64,000 nt of DNA from CAYFYS01 sp965202905. Lineage in GTDB: Bacteria > Pseudomonadota > Alphaproteobacteria > MPNO01. The stretch covers positions 3,782,001 to 3,846,000 of the forward strand of contig OZ241868.1 of NCBI GenBank assembly GCA_965202905.1. Direction: 5' to 3'. This document shows positions 9,072 through 16,949 of the stretch, in pieces. The notes beneath the pieces are model-generated. The model saw only the letters and a list, made by a program, of their open reading frames with translations. It had not been told where the DNA came from and did not search any database. The translations under genes and the position numbers were made by a program. Position 1 is the first letter of the stretch. Every line of letters begins with the position of its first letter.

Positions 9072-10022
9072 CTACGGCGTTGCGTAATTCAAGAAGCTCT
9101 CGGGCAGGGGCGCACCCCAGTAGACGCCGGTGCCGCGGGCCTTCTCGTCCCAGACCACGGTCTCGAAATCGGGTGCGAAGATCAGGAAGCCGCTGGCATA
9201 AATCTCGATCCGGTTGCCTCCGGGCTCGTAGCTGTAGAGGTAGAACGCCTGAGAATTGTTGTGCTTGGAGGGGCCGGCCTCGATGAATACGCCGTTCTCC
9301 ATGAACAGGTCGGCCGCGCGCAGGACATCGGCCCGGTCGTCGACCCAGAGCGAAAAGTGGTGCAGCCGCCCGTGTTGTCCGGTGGTGTCGACGATATAGG
9401 CGATCTCGTGGTGGGTCGCGGACGAGGACATCCACGAGCCGATCTCCCGCGTGCCGTTCTCATAGATCACCTGCTCGCGCAGCTTCAGCCCGAGCACGTC
9501 CTGGGCGAAGCGGCGGTTGGCGCCGACATCCTCGCACAGCACGGCGAGGTGGTCGGTCCGGCGCACCCCGACGCCGTGGCGCGGAAAGCGCATCGGCATG
9601 TTGTTCAGCGTCGAGCGCAGGCCGTCGGGCGCGATATAGCGCTGCTCGTCGTAATAGATCTCCATCGCATGGCCGTCCGGATCGCAGAAGCAATAGGTCG
9701 CGCCGTGGCCGAAATCGCCGTTCGACCAGCCGATGCCGAGACCGGCCTCTTCGATCGCCGCCGCCCGGCGCTCCAGCGCCTGCGGGCTGACCGCCCGCCA
9801 GGCGATGTGGCCGACGCCGGGTTTTTCCGCCTCGGTCAGCTTCAAGGTCGCGGCGGCATAGTCGCCATAGCCGCGCAGATAGACCGACTGCCCTGCGCTG
9901 TGCACCGCCTCCATGCCGAGGATGTCCGCGAAGTACCGCAGGCTCTCCTGGGGCTTCGGCGTCAACAGCTCGACATGGCCGAGATGGGCGATGTCCTGGA
10001 TCGGTTCCGGGGTCTCTGGCAT
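9072..10022 (-). CDS. Two-domain extradiol ring-cleavage dioxygenase (VOC)
   Basis: A 316-residue vicinal-oxygen-chelate protein of the catechol 2,3-dioxygenase/2,3-dihydroxybiphenyl 1,2-dioxygenase type. Two repeated modules are seen: the N-terminal one from HLGHVELLTP, ending near DPDGHAMEIYYDE, and the catalytic C-terminal one from RRTDHLAVLCEDV. Likely Fe(II) ligands are His in RRTDHLAV, His in RLHHFSLWV and Glu in GGNRIEIYASG. The enzyme would cleave a catecholic ring next to the hydroxyls. It is the first gene of the minus-strand cluster and the most reliable clue that the cluster handles an aromatic substrate. ATG at 10022 preceded by a GGAGGGAGACG stretch. Confidence 0.85.
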   Translation of the reverse strand: MPETPEPIQDIAHLGHVELLTPKPQESLRYFADILGMEAVHSAGQSVYLRGYGDYAAATLKLTEAEKPGVGHIAWRAVSPQALERRAAAIEEAGLGIGWSNGDFGHGATYCFCDPDGHAMEIYYDEQRYIAPDGLRSTLNNMPMRFPRHGVGVRRTDHLAVLCEDVGANRRFAQDVLGLKLREQVIYENGTREIGSWMSSSATHHEIAYIVDTTGQHGRLHHFSLWVDDRADVLRAADLFMENGVFIEAGPSKHNNSQAFYLYSYEPGGNRIEIYASGFLIFAPDFETVVWDEKARGTGVYWGAPLPESFLNYATP

Positions 10023-10202
10023 GGCGGGCGTCTCCCTCCTGCGGCGGCGCGGTCGGCGTCATCTTGCCGCGCGGAGACCGGCTCGATCAATCTCGATCGC
10101 GCGGACTCGCCCCGGTGTCCGATTCCGGGGTTCGCCGCATTCGGTCCGGCCGACATCCCGGCTTCGAACCGGACTTCAGGAGCGGCTTGAGACGGACAAG
10201 TT

Positions 10203-11162
10203 TTAACGACTGCAAGCGCCGCCGCCGAGCACGCAGAACCGCGCGCAGTGGGGGTGGTTGAGCTTCACCGGGCCGGCGGCTTCGGCGAGGGTCCGGCCGA
10301 GATCGAATTGCCGGTCGTAGGGCAGCAGCGTGCAGGCGACGACGCTCGGCGCCTCGTCCTTGCGCTTGACCACCATGCGTGCGCTCGCGCACATCATGGC
10401 GCCCGGCGCGACGTCGAGGATCGACCAGCACGCCTCGGTGATCTCCGGCACGTCGGCGGTCTCGTCCATCTCGGGCAGCAGCATCAGCCGGATCGGATCC
10501 TCGACATCGAGCGCGATCCCCTCGTGCGCGAACAGCCGGCCGAAGCCGGCGCGCAGCGCCGCCTCGTCCTCGTCCCAGCATGTCCGTCCGGCGATGTGGA
10601 CGTTGAACCGGTTTTCGATCAGCCAGTTCAGGCCTTCGAGGGTCGGACGCCACGTTCGGGGGCCGCGCTCGGCCTCGTGCGAATCGGGGCCGTAGTGGTC
10701 GACCGAGACGCGCAGAGTCAGCCGGTCGCCGAACCGCTCCCTGAGCGACAGCAGTGGGGCGGCGCATTTCATCATCGGCCGCATCGCGTTGGTCAGAACC
10801 AGCACCGAGTACCCGCGTGCGAGGCAGGTCTCGATGATCGGGGCGATTTCGGGGTTCATGAACGGCTCGCCGCCGGTCAGCCCGATCTCCCGGGTCGCGC
10901 CAGACCCGTTGCCCGCGGCGATCTCGTCGAGGAAGACCGTCACCTCCTCGAGCGTGATGTAGGCCAGGCGATCGTTCCTGGGACTCGATTCGACGTAGCA
11001 GTTCCGGCAGGTCAGGTTGCACAGTGTGCCGGTGTTGAACCACAGCGTCTGAAGCGCATCGAGCGCGACCGAGGCGCGCGGCCGGCCGTCGGCCGTCGTG
11101 TCCGGATCGCGAAACTTTGTCGGGTCGAGAGCGGCCGGCCCGGGCGCGGCGAGACTCGTCAT
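10203..11162 (-). CDS. Radical SAM protein with C-terminal Cys cluster
   Basis: A 319-residue radical SAM protein. The 4Fe-4S motif is CNLTCRNCY (CxxxCxxC) about 40 residues in, followed by LTGGEPFMNPE, the usual SAM-binding GGE block. The C-terminus has further cysteines, including HCARFCVLGGGACSR, which could hold a second cluster as in SPASM/twitch proteins. The ATG at 11162 is preferred because TTGGAG lies just upstream on the minus strand; the open frame further upstream covers the shared promoter region. It is divergent from the peroxiredoxin gene. No peptide substrate gene is visible beside it. Specific function unknown. Confidence 0.78.
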   Translation of the reverse strand: MTSLAAPGPAALDPTKFRDPDTTADGRPRASVALDALQTLWFNTGTLCNLTCRNCYVESSPRNDRLAYITLEEVTVFLDEIAAGNGSGATREIGLTGGEPFMNPEIAPIIETCLARGYSVLVLTNAMRPMMKCAAPLLSLRERFGDRLTLRVSVDHYGPDSHEAERGPRTWRPTLEGLNWLIENRFNVHIAGRTCWDEDEAALRAGFGRLFAHEGIALDVEDPIRLMLLPEMDETADVPEITEACWSILDVAPGAMMCASARMVVKRKDEAPSVVACTLLPYDRQFDLGRTLAEAAGPVKLNHPHCARFCVLGGGACSR

Positions 11163-11282
11163 CGAACTCCAATCCTCGATCCCTGATCCGGACTCCGTTC
11201 CGCGCCGGTATAGCCGAGCGCGCAAGCCCGCGGCACCCAAACAATTTGTGAGCGTAACCGGCGCTGCGACGTTCTTGTTGCA

Positions 11283-11311
11283 TTGGTGCGCCGGACCCTT
11301 GGGTGTAATAT
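11283..11311 (+). promoter_or_regulatory. Candidate promoter of the peroxiredoxin gene
   Basis: TTGGTG at 11283-11288 and TAATAT at 11306-11311 are separated by 17 bases, a good match to a sigma-70-type promoter. The predicted start of transcription would fall just before the palindrome at 11325-11341. Prediction from sequence only. Confidence 0.4.
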
Positions 11312-11324
11312 CCGGGCACGGAAT

Positions 11325-11341
11325 GCGCGTATCATACGCGC
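11325..11341. promoter_or_regulatory. 17-bp palindrome, candidate operator
   Basis: GCGCGTATCATACGCGC is an 8-bp perfect inverted repeat around one central base. It lies downstream of the candidate promoter and 33 bp before the peroxiredoxin start, where a repressor could block transcription. The gap is shared with the divergent radical SAM gene. The regulator is unknown. Confidence 0.45.
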
Positions 11342-11374
11342 GATCGGACCCGCTCGCAGAGGAGAACAAGCGCA

Positions 11375-12034
11375 ATGACCCTGAGGATCAATTCGGAGGC
11401 CCCCAACTTCACGGCCGACACGACCGATGGACCGATCGACTTTCATCAGTGGGTCGGCGACGGCTGGGCCATCCTGTTCTCTCACCCGAAGGATTTCACG
11501 CCGGTGTGCACGACCGAGCTCGGCTACATGGCCGGCCTCGCGCCGGAGTTCCAGAAGCGCAACACCAAGATCCTCGGCCTCAGCGTCGATCCGATCGGCA
11601 GCCACAAGGAGTGGTTCAAGGACATCGAGGAGACTCAGGGCAACAAGGTGACCTATCCCCTGGTGGGCGACCCCAAGCTCGAAGTGGCCAAGATGTACGA
11701 CATGCTGCCCGAAGGCGCGGGCGAGACCTCGGAAGGCCGCACCGCGGCGGACAACGCCACCGTCCGCTCGGTCTTCGTCATCGGGCCGGACAAGAAGATC
11801 AAGGCGATGCTGACCTATCCGATGAGCACCGGCCGCAACTTCGACGAGGTCCTGCGGCTGCTCGATTCGGTCCAGTTGACGGCCAGGCACGCGGTCGCGA
11901 CGCCGGTCAACTGGCAGAACGGCGATGACTGCATCATCTTGACCTCGGTCTCCGACGAGGAGGCGAAGAAGAAGTATCCCAACGGCTGGAAGGCGCCGAA
12001 GCCTTACCTGCGGGTCGTCCCGCAGCCCAGCTAA
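11375..12034 (+). CDS. 1-Cys peroxiredoxin (Prx6 type)
   Basis: A 219-residue AhpC/TSA-family peroxiredoxin of the 1-Cys (Prx6) class. The peroxidatic Cys45 lies in HPKDFTPVCTTELG, with the partner Thr and Pro of the PxxxTxxC motif. No resolving cysteine is evident: the only other Cys is in DDCIIL, in the Prx6-type C-terminal domain. It reduces hydrogen peroxide and organic peroxides in the cytoplasm. AGAGGAG precedes the ATG by a normal distance. Expression is probably controlled from the shared divergent region with its palindrome. Confidence 0.93.
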   Translation: MTLRINSEAPNFTADTTDGPIDFHQWVGDGWAILFSHPKDFTPVCTTELGYMAGLAPEFQKRNTKILGLSVDPIGSHKEWFKDIEETQGNKVTYPLVGDPKLEVAKMYDMLPEGAGETSEGRTAADNATVRSVFVIGPDKKIKAMLTYPMSTGRNFDEVLRLLDSVQLTARHAVATPVNWQNGDDCIILTSVSDEEAKKKYPNGWKAPKPYLRVVPQPS

Positions 12035-12240
12035 CAGGCCGCTAAAGCCGGGTCACCGTGTCGGGGGGCGCACCGGGCGCGCGCAGGCAGTGCTCGCGCG
12101 CCTCTCGCTCGGCCGCCTCGGCCGAGGCGTGCGGGCCGCCCATCCGTACGCGCTGGCCGTTCCGCCAAGCCGACCACAGGTAGTCGGTCGTCCCGTCGCA
12201 GTTGGCTCACTGCTCGATCATCACCCCCAGCATCGCCAAG
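12035..12240. other. Gap with a broken small reading frame
   Basis: On the minus strand, codons from about 12211 to the TAG near 12046 read TTDYLWSAWRNGQRV, then HASAEAAEREAREHC, a protein-like, charged and helical composition. No start codon is available: the in-frame codon just upstream of this segment is TGA, preceded by MLGVMIEQ. It may be a small hypothetical gene broken at its start. Low confidence. Confidence 0.25.
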
Positions 12241-13125
12241 CTATCGGCGCAGATAGCGCGTGATCAGCGCCGCGCAATCGTCGCGCGCATGACCGGCATC
12301 CATCGTCTCGTCGTAGAGGGATGCGGCGAGATCGGTCATCGGCAGATCGGCGCCGACGGCGGCCGCGAGTGTGCGGGCGTTTTGGGCGTCCTTGTGCATG
12401 GTCGCCAAGTGGCCCAGCGGGTTGTCGAAGGTGCGCGCGACCATGCGTGGCGCGAAGAGCTGGAACGGGATCGAATCGGCGAAACCGCCCTGCAACGCCT
12501 CGGGCAGCTTCGCCGCGTCGACCCCGGCGCGCTCGGCCAGCACCAGGGCCTCGGCGACCACTGCGAGGTTGCACGAGACGATCACCTGGTTGCACAGTTT
12601 TGCGACTTGGCCGGCGCCGACATCGCCCATGTAAGTGACGCGCCGGCTGAACGCCGCAAGGTAGGGCCGGACGGCGTCGACATCCTCGGCCCGTCCGCCG
12701 GCCATGATCGCCAGCGTCGCCTGCTCCGCGCCTGGAACGCCGCCGGAGACCGGCGCGTCGATCCAGCGCATGGCGGTCTCGCGCTCCAGCCGGGCGGCCA
12801 TCTCGCGGGTCTCGGCGACGCCGATCGAGGACAGGTCGACCAGCAGCTTGCCGGGCGCCGCGCCCGCGGCGATCCCCCCGGTCCCGAAGACGACGTCTTC
12901 GACCGCCGCGGTATCGCTGATGCAGATCATCACGACCGAAGCGGCATCGGCTAACGCCGCCGGGCTGTCCGCGCCCGCCGCCCCGGCCTCGAGGACGGGC
13001 GCGCACTTCCCGGCGGTGCGGTTCCATACCGTCAGGTCATGGCCCGCGGCCAGCAGGTTGAGCGTCATGGGGCGGCCCATCAGGCCGAGCCCGACGAAGC
13101 CGAGCCAAGTGTCTGTAATGGGCAT
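12241..13125 (-). CDS. 3-hydroxyisobutyrate dehydrogenase-family oxidoreductase
   Basis: A 294-residue NAD(P)-dependent beta-hydroxyacid dehydrogenase. The N-terminal Rossmann motif is GFVGLGLMGRPM, the substrate motif is DAPVSGGVPGAE, and the catalytic Lys lies in GAGQVAKLCNQ. Family members oxidise 3-hydroxyisobutyrate, tartronate semialdehyde or similar; the exact substrate is not clear. The ATG at 13125 is preceded by GGGGAGG on the minus strand. The gene is divergent from the deaminase genes and has no obvious operon partner. Confidence 0.85.
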   Translation of the reverse strand: MPITDTWLGFVGLGLMGRPMTLNLLAAGHDLTVWNRTAGKCAPVLEAGAAGADSPAALADAASVVMICISDTAAVEDVVFGTGGIAAGAAPGKLLVDLSSIGVAETREMAARLERETAMRWIDAPVSGGVPGAEQATLAIMAGGRAEDVDAVRPYLAAFSRRVTYMGDVGAGQVAKLCNQVIVSCNLAVVAEALVLAERAGVDAAKLPEALQGGFADSIPFQLFAPRMVARTFDNPLGHLATMHKDAQNARTLAAAVGADLPMTDLAASLYDETMDAGHARDDCAALITRYLRR

Positions 13126-13251
13126 TCTGCCGCCTCCCCAAAGCGCCGGATCTCGATGCCAGTATAGCCGGCGTTCCGCCCGGCGGTTCAGCCACGGCGC
13201 TTGCCAGACCGGCGGCGCGTGGGCTATCGGGGGCCGGCGGGGGGACCGGCG

Positions 13252-13722
13252 ATGAACGGCGAACACCACATGCGGCGGGCGATCGCCCTGTCCGAGGCGA
13301 TGATGCGCGCGGACCGCGGCGGTCCGTTCGGCGCGGTGGTCGTCAAGGACGGCGAGGTCATCGCGGAAGGATTCAACAAGGTCATTTCCGACAACGACCC
13401 GACCGCGCATGCGGAGATCGTCGCGATTCGCGAGGCGTGCGCTCGGCTGGGGAGCTTTTCGCTGGACGGTTGCGAGATCTACACCTCATGCGAGCCCTGT
13501 CCGATGTGCCTGGCGGCGATCTACTGGGCGCGGATCGGGCGGATCTACTACGCCAACACCCGCCGGGACGCGGCCGGGATCGGCTTCGACGACGATCGCA
13601 TCTACCGTGAGATCCCGCTGCCCGTCGAGGCGCGCGCGGTGCCAATGGACCGCCTGCTGGCCGGAGAGGCCGCGAAGGCGTTTCGCGAATGGCAAGCCAA
13701 GCCGGACAAGATCCGCTATTGA
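13252..13722 (+). CDS. Nucleoside/guanine deaminase, CDA fold
   Basis: A 156-residue zinc-dependent deaminase of the cytidine/deoxycytidylate deaminase superfamily, most like guanine deaminase GuaD or TadA-like purine deaminases. The active site is HAEIVAIREA (zinc His and proton-shuttle Glu) and SCEPCPMCLAA (two zinc Cys). The start at 13252 (MNGEHHMRRAI) follows a purine-rich stretch; a second Met six codons in is possible. It is upstream of an adenine deaminase gene, which suggests a purine salvage or degradation pair. Its stop codon is the first copy of a 10-bp tandem duplication (13720-13739). Confidence 0.82.
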   Translation: MNGEHHMRRAIALSEAMMRADRGGPFGAVVVKDGEVIAEGFNKVISDNDPTAHAEIVAIREACARLGSFSLDGCEIYTSCEPCPMCLAAIYWARIGRIYYANTRRDAAGIGFDDDRIYREIPLPVEARAVPMDRLLAGEAAKAFREWQAKPDKIRY

Positions 13723-13739
13723 TGTCACTTGATGTCACT
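13720..13739. repeat. 10-bp exact tandem duplication
   Basis: TGATGTCACT occurs twice head to tail, beginning with the stop codon of the deaminase gene. It adds an extra ten bases to the spacer before the adenine deaminase gene. One of the series of short tandem duplications in this window. Confidence 0.9.
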
Positions 13740-13758
13740 GGGTTGACCGGAGCCCGGC

Positions 13759-15483
13759 ATGAGCCTCACCAGAGCTGCGCTGGCAAAACGCATCGATAAA
13801 ACGCATCGATCAGGTGCTGGGCCGCAGCCGGGCGGACGTGGTGATCAAGGGCGCGCGGATCCTCAACCTGGTCACCGGCGCTCTGGAGGACGGCGATGTC
13901 GCGATTGCCGGCGAGACGATCGTCGGAACCTGTGACGAGTATGCCGGCGATCTGACCATCGACGGCCGCGGCGCGGTCGTGGCGCCGGGCTTCATCGACA
14001 CCCACGTCCATGTCGAGAGCACCTGCCTGACCCCGGCGGAATTCGACCGCTGCGTCCTGCCGAGGGGAACGACGATCGCGATCTGCGATCCCCACGAGAT
14101 CGTCAACGTTCTGGGCGCCGAAGGGCTCGAGTACTTCCTGGACAGCGCCGGCGATCTGGTCATGGATCTGCGGGTTCAGCTATTGAGCTGCGTGCCTTCG
14201 ACGGCGCTGGAGACCGCGGGCGCGAGGCTGAGCGCTGACGATTTGGCGCGCTACCGCCACCGGGCGCCGGTCGTGGGACTTGCCGAGTTCATGAGCTTCG
14301 GCAATGTCTTCGCCCATGACGGTCCGACGCTCGACAAGCTGATTGCCTTCGATGGCGCCCACATCGACGGCCACGCGCCGCTGCTGACGGGCTACGAGCT
14401 CAACGCTTACGCCGCCTGCGGCATCCACAACTGCCACGAGAGCACCAGCCTTGCCGAAGCCGGGGAGAAGCTGCGCAAGGGCTTCCAGGTGCTGGTCCGC
14501 GACGGCGGCGCGTGCAAGGATGTCGCCACGCTGGCGCCGCTCTTGAGCCTGGAACCTCTCCCTTCATCGCGTTCTACACCGATGACCGCAACCCGCTGGT
14601 CATCGCCGAGGAAGGCCATATCGATCACGTCATCCGCACCGTGATCGCGTCGGGCGCGCCGGAGGCGGCGGCCTATCGCGCGGCGACCTGGTCGGCGGCC
14701 CAGGGGTTCGGCCTGCGCGACCGCGGGCTGGTCGCGCCGGGCTATCGCGCCGATCTGGTGCTGCTCGACGATCTGGCGACCTGCCGGGTCCGCAGCGTGA
14801 TCCGCAGCGGCGCCCCGGTCCGCGATGACGGCTTCCCCGCGCGATCGGACGCGCGGCAGCCCGTGGGTTACGGATCGGTCCGGCTCGACCCGGTCGATGT
14901 CCCGGCGTTTGCCGTTCCGTCCGCCGGGCCGACGGGACCGGTGATCGGCGTCATCCCCGGCGCCGTGCTGACGGATCATCTTCGGATGAGCCTGCCCTGT
15001 CGGGACGGCCTGCGCGAGCGCGACCTCGACCGGGACATGCTCAAGGTCTGCGTCTTCTCGCGGCACGGCAGGAACCGCAATGTCGGGCGCGGTTTCGTCA
15101 AGGGATTCGGGCTGAAGCGCGGCGCGCTCGCCTCCAGCGTCGGCCATGACAGCCACAACGTGATCGCCGTCGGGTGCACGGATGCGGACATGGCGGCCGC
15201 AGTGAACCGGCTGATCGAGATCCGGGGCGGGTTCGTCGCGGTCGCCGAGAGGGCGGTCGTCGCCGAGCTTGCGCTGCCGGTCGCGGGGCTGATCAGCGAC
15301 CGGCGGTTCGAGGATGTGCGCGAAGGGCTTCGCGCGATGCGGCGCGGCGCGGCGGACCTCGGCTGCCCTCTGGCCGAGCCGCTTCTTCAGCTCGCCTTCC
15401 TGCCGCTGCCGGTCATCCCGCATCTCAAGATCACCGATCACGGGCTGGTCGACGTCGACCGGTTCGAGCTGATCGCGGCATAG
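13759..15483 (+). pseudogene. ade: Adenine deaminase, broken by two frameshifts
   Basis: This is a metal-dependent adenine deaminase (amidohydrolase fold), converting adenine to hypoxanthine. It has PGFIDTHVHVEST (HxH metal motif), LPRGTTIAICDPHEI, GHDSHNVIAVG and the C-terminal domain of the family. The natural start would be ATG 13759: removing one copy of the 13-bp tandem duplication at 13785-13810 gives MSLTRAALAKRID joined in frame to QVLGRSRADVVIKGAR. As it stands the duplication shifts the frame; a GTG at 13814 could still start a protein short of the N-terminus. A second shift near 14550 lies between LLSL and GTSPFIAFYTDDRNPL. The two halves are otherwise full length. Confidence 0.85.
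13785..13810. repeat. 13-bp tandem duplication inside ade
   Basis: AAAACGCATCGAT is repeated exactly, head to tail. Deleting one copy restores a continuous adenine deaminase N-terminus from the ATG at 13759, which is direct evidence that the duplication is a later event and is what breaks the frame. Confidence 0.9.
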
Positions 15484-16091
15484 CTCTCGGCGAGCGCCGA
15501 GGCCAACGCCGCGGTCTCGGCCTCCAGCGCGCTGGCCGCCACGACATGGTTGACCAGACCGATGGAACGCGCCTGCCCGGCGTCGTAGGTCCGGCCCTCG
15601 AGCACGATCTCAAGCGCGCGGGCGCGGCCGACCACCCGCACCAGCCCGTCCACGAAAATCCTGTCGAGAAACAGCCCGATGACCTTGGGGGAGACGCGAA
15701 AAAGCGCGTCCTCGGCGGCGATCCGCAGGTCGCAATGGCAGGCGATGTCGACGCCGCTGCCCATGCAATAGCCCTCGATCATGGCGATGCTGGGCATCGG
15801 CAGCGCGGCCAGCCGGGCGGTCGCGCGCCCGGTCGCCCCGCTATAGGCCTTGGCCTGGGCCGGGTCGGCACGCTCGACGGCAAACCGCGCCATGTCGAGG
15901 CCGGTGGAAAACGCCCGGCCGCCCGCGCCGCGCACGATCACGCAGCCGATGTCGCTGCCGGCGCCGATCGCGGCGACCGTCTTGTCCAGAGCCTCCCAGT
16001 CCGCGCGGGCCAGCGCGTTGAACGTCGCCGGCCGTGCAAGCGTGATCCAGGCGACCGCGCCCTCGCGCACAAGAGAAACTCCCCCGACCAT
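15438..16091 (-). CDS. Enoyl-CoA hydratase/isomerase family, C-terminally short
   Basis: A 217-residue crotonase-fold protein. ITLARPATFNALARADW, RAFSTGLDMARFA (oxyanion-hole region) and MIEGYCMGSGVDIA match the family. The usual length is about 255-265 residues. Here the last codons (YAAISSNRSTSTSP) read antisense through the 3' end of ade and the C-terminal trimerisation helix is missing. The two convergent genes overlap by 46 bp. It may be truncated by the rearrangement that placed ade here. The substrate acyl-CoA is unknown. Confidence 0.72.
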   Translation of the reverse strand: MVGGVSLVREGAVAWITLARPATFNALARADWEALDKTVAAIGAGSDIGCVIVRGAGGRAFSTGLDMARFAVERADPAQAKAYSGATGRATARLAALPMPSIAMIEGYCMGSGVDIACHCDLRIAAEDALFRVSPKVIGLFLDRIFVDGLVRVVGRARALEIVLEGRTYDAGQARSIGLVNHVVAASALEAETAALASALAESYAAISSNRSTSTSP

Positions 16092-16210
16092 CGGGCAAGG
16101 CTATCCGATCGGCCGGCGGATGAGAATCGCCGCCGGTCCGCTTTGTCATAGCCGGGCGATTCGCCCTACTATCGCGGCCCCGGACAGGGCCCCGACCGCA
16201 GAGCCAATCC

Positions 16211-16945
16211 ATGGAGTCCTTTCGCTATCTGATCGACATCACCGTCTGCCTGCGGCGCCTTGCCTGCATCCCGCTCCCGGCCGATCGGCGGGAAGCCGGG
16301 CGCACGCCGGCCGAGGCAAGCTGGGCGCTGCCGGTGGTCGGCGCGCTGTTGGGCGGCATCGCCGCTGCGGTCTATGTGGCGGTTCTGGCGCTGGGCCTCG
16401 GGCCGGGACTCGCCGCGGTGGTGGCGGCGTCGGTGTCGGTCGGGCTGACCGGCGCCGGGCCGGAGCGGGCGCTGGCCCGCGCGGCGGCACATCTGTCGCA
16501 GCGCGGCGGCGCCGGCCAAGCCGCGTTCGGCGAATGGAGCACGATCTCGCTGGTGTTTGCGCTGGCCATCCGCATCGGCGCGATCGCGACGATCGAGGAC
16601 CCTCATGCGGTTGCCGGCGCGCTGGTCGGGGTCGGCGCGATCGGCTACGCGGCGCTGATGGCGGCAATCCACGCCGCGCCCGATCCCGAGGCCGGCGCGC
16701 TTGCCGGCGATCTGGGCGCGCCGGGGATCGGAGCTGCCGGGGCCGCGGCCCTGATCGGGCTCGCGGTCCCGCTCATCGTGGTCCCGCATGGTTGGTTCGT
16801 CGCGGCGATCCTGGCCGGTCTGGCGACCGCCGCTATCGTCCGGGCGGGCTCGCGGCGCGAGCCCGGCGTTCGCGGCGCGCTCTGCCTGGCCGCGATGCCG
16901 GTCGCGGAGACCCTGGCGCTGCTTGCCATCGCGGCAACCCGCTGA
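16211..16945 (+). CDS. CobS-like membrane protein, acidic motif lost
   Basis: A 244-residue, very hydrophobic protein with six or more predicted membrane helices. Its layout resembles adenosylcobinamide-GDP ribazoletransferase (CobS): an N-terminal RLACIPLP, then a WALPVVGALLGGI stretch. The block that in CobS carries the Mg-binding HxDGxxDxxDG reads instead LTGAGPERALARAAAH, so the acidic residues needed for catalysis are missing. GEWSTISLVFALAIRIGA lines up with the RIGTYG-type helix that follows in CobS. It could be a diverged or inactive relative. No other cobalamin gene is nearby. Convergent with the oligopeptidase gene. Confidence 0.55.
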   Translation: MESFRYLIDITVCLRRLACIPLPADRREAGRTPAEASWALPVVGALLGGIAAAVYVAVLALGLGPGLAAVVAASVSVGLTGAGPERALARAAAHLSQRGGAGQAAFGEWSTISLVFALAIRIGAIATIEDPHAVAGALVGVGAIGYAALMAAIHAAPDPEAGALAGDLGAPGIGAAGAAALIGLAVPLIVVPHGWFVAAILAGLATAAIVRAGSRREPGVRGALCLAAMPVAETLALLAIAATR

Positions 16946-16949
16946 GCGG

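Noticed and set aside
12046..12235. Selenoprotein with in-frame TGA
   Set aside because: No SECIS-like hairpin is evident and the upstream codons look non-coding; a broken start is simpler.
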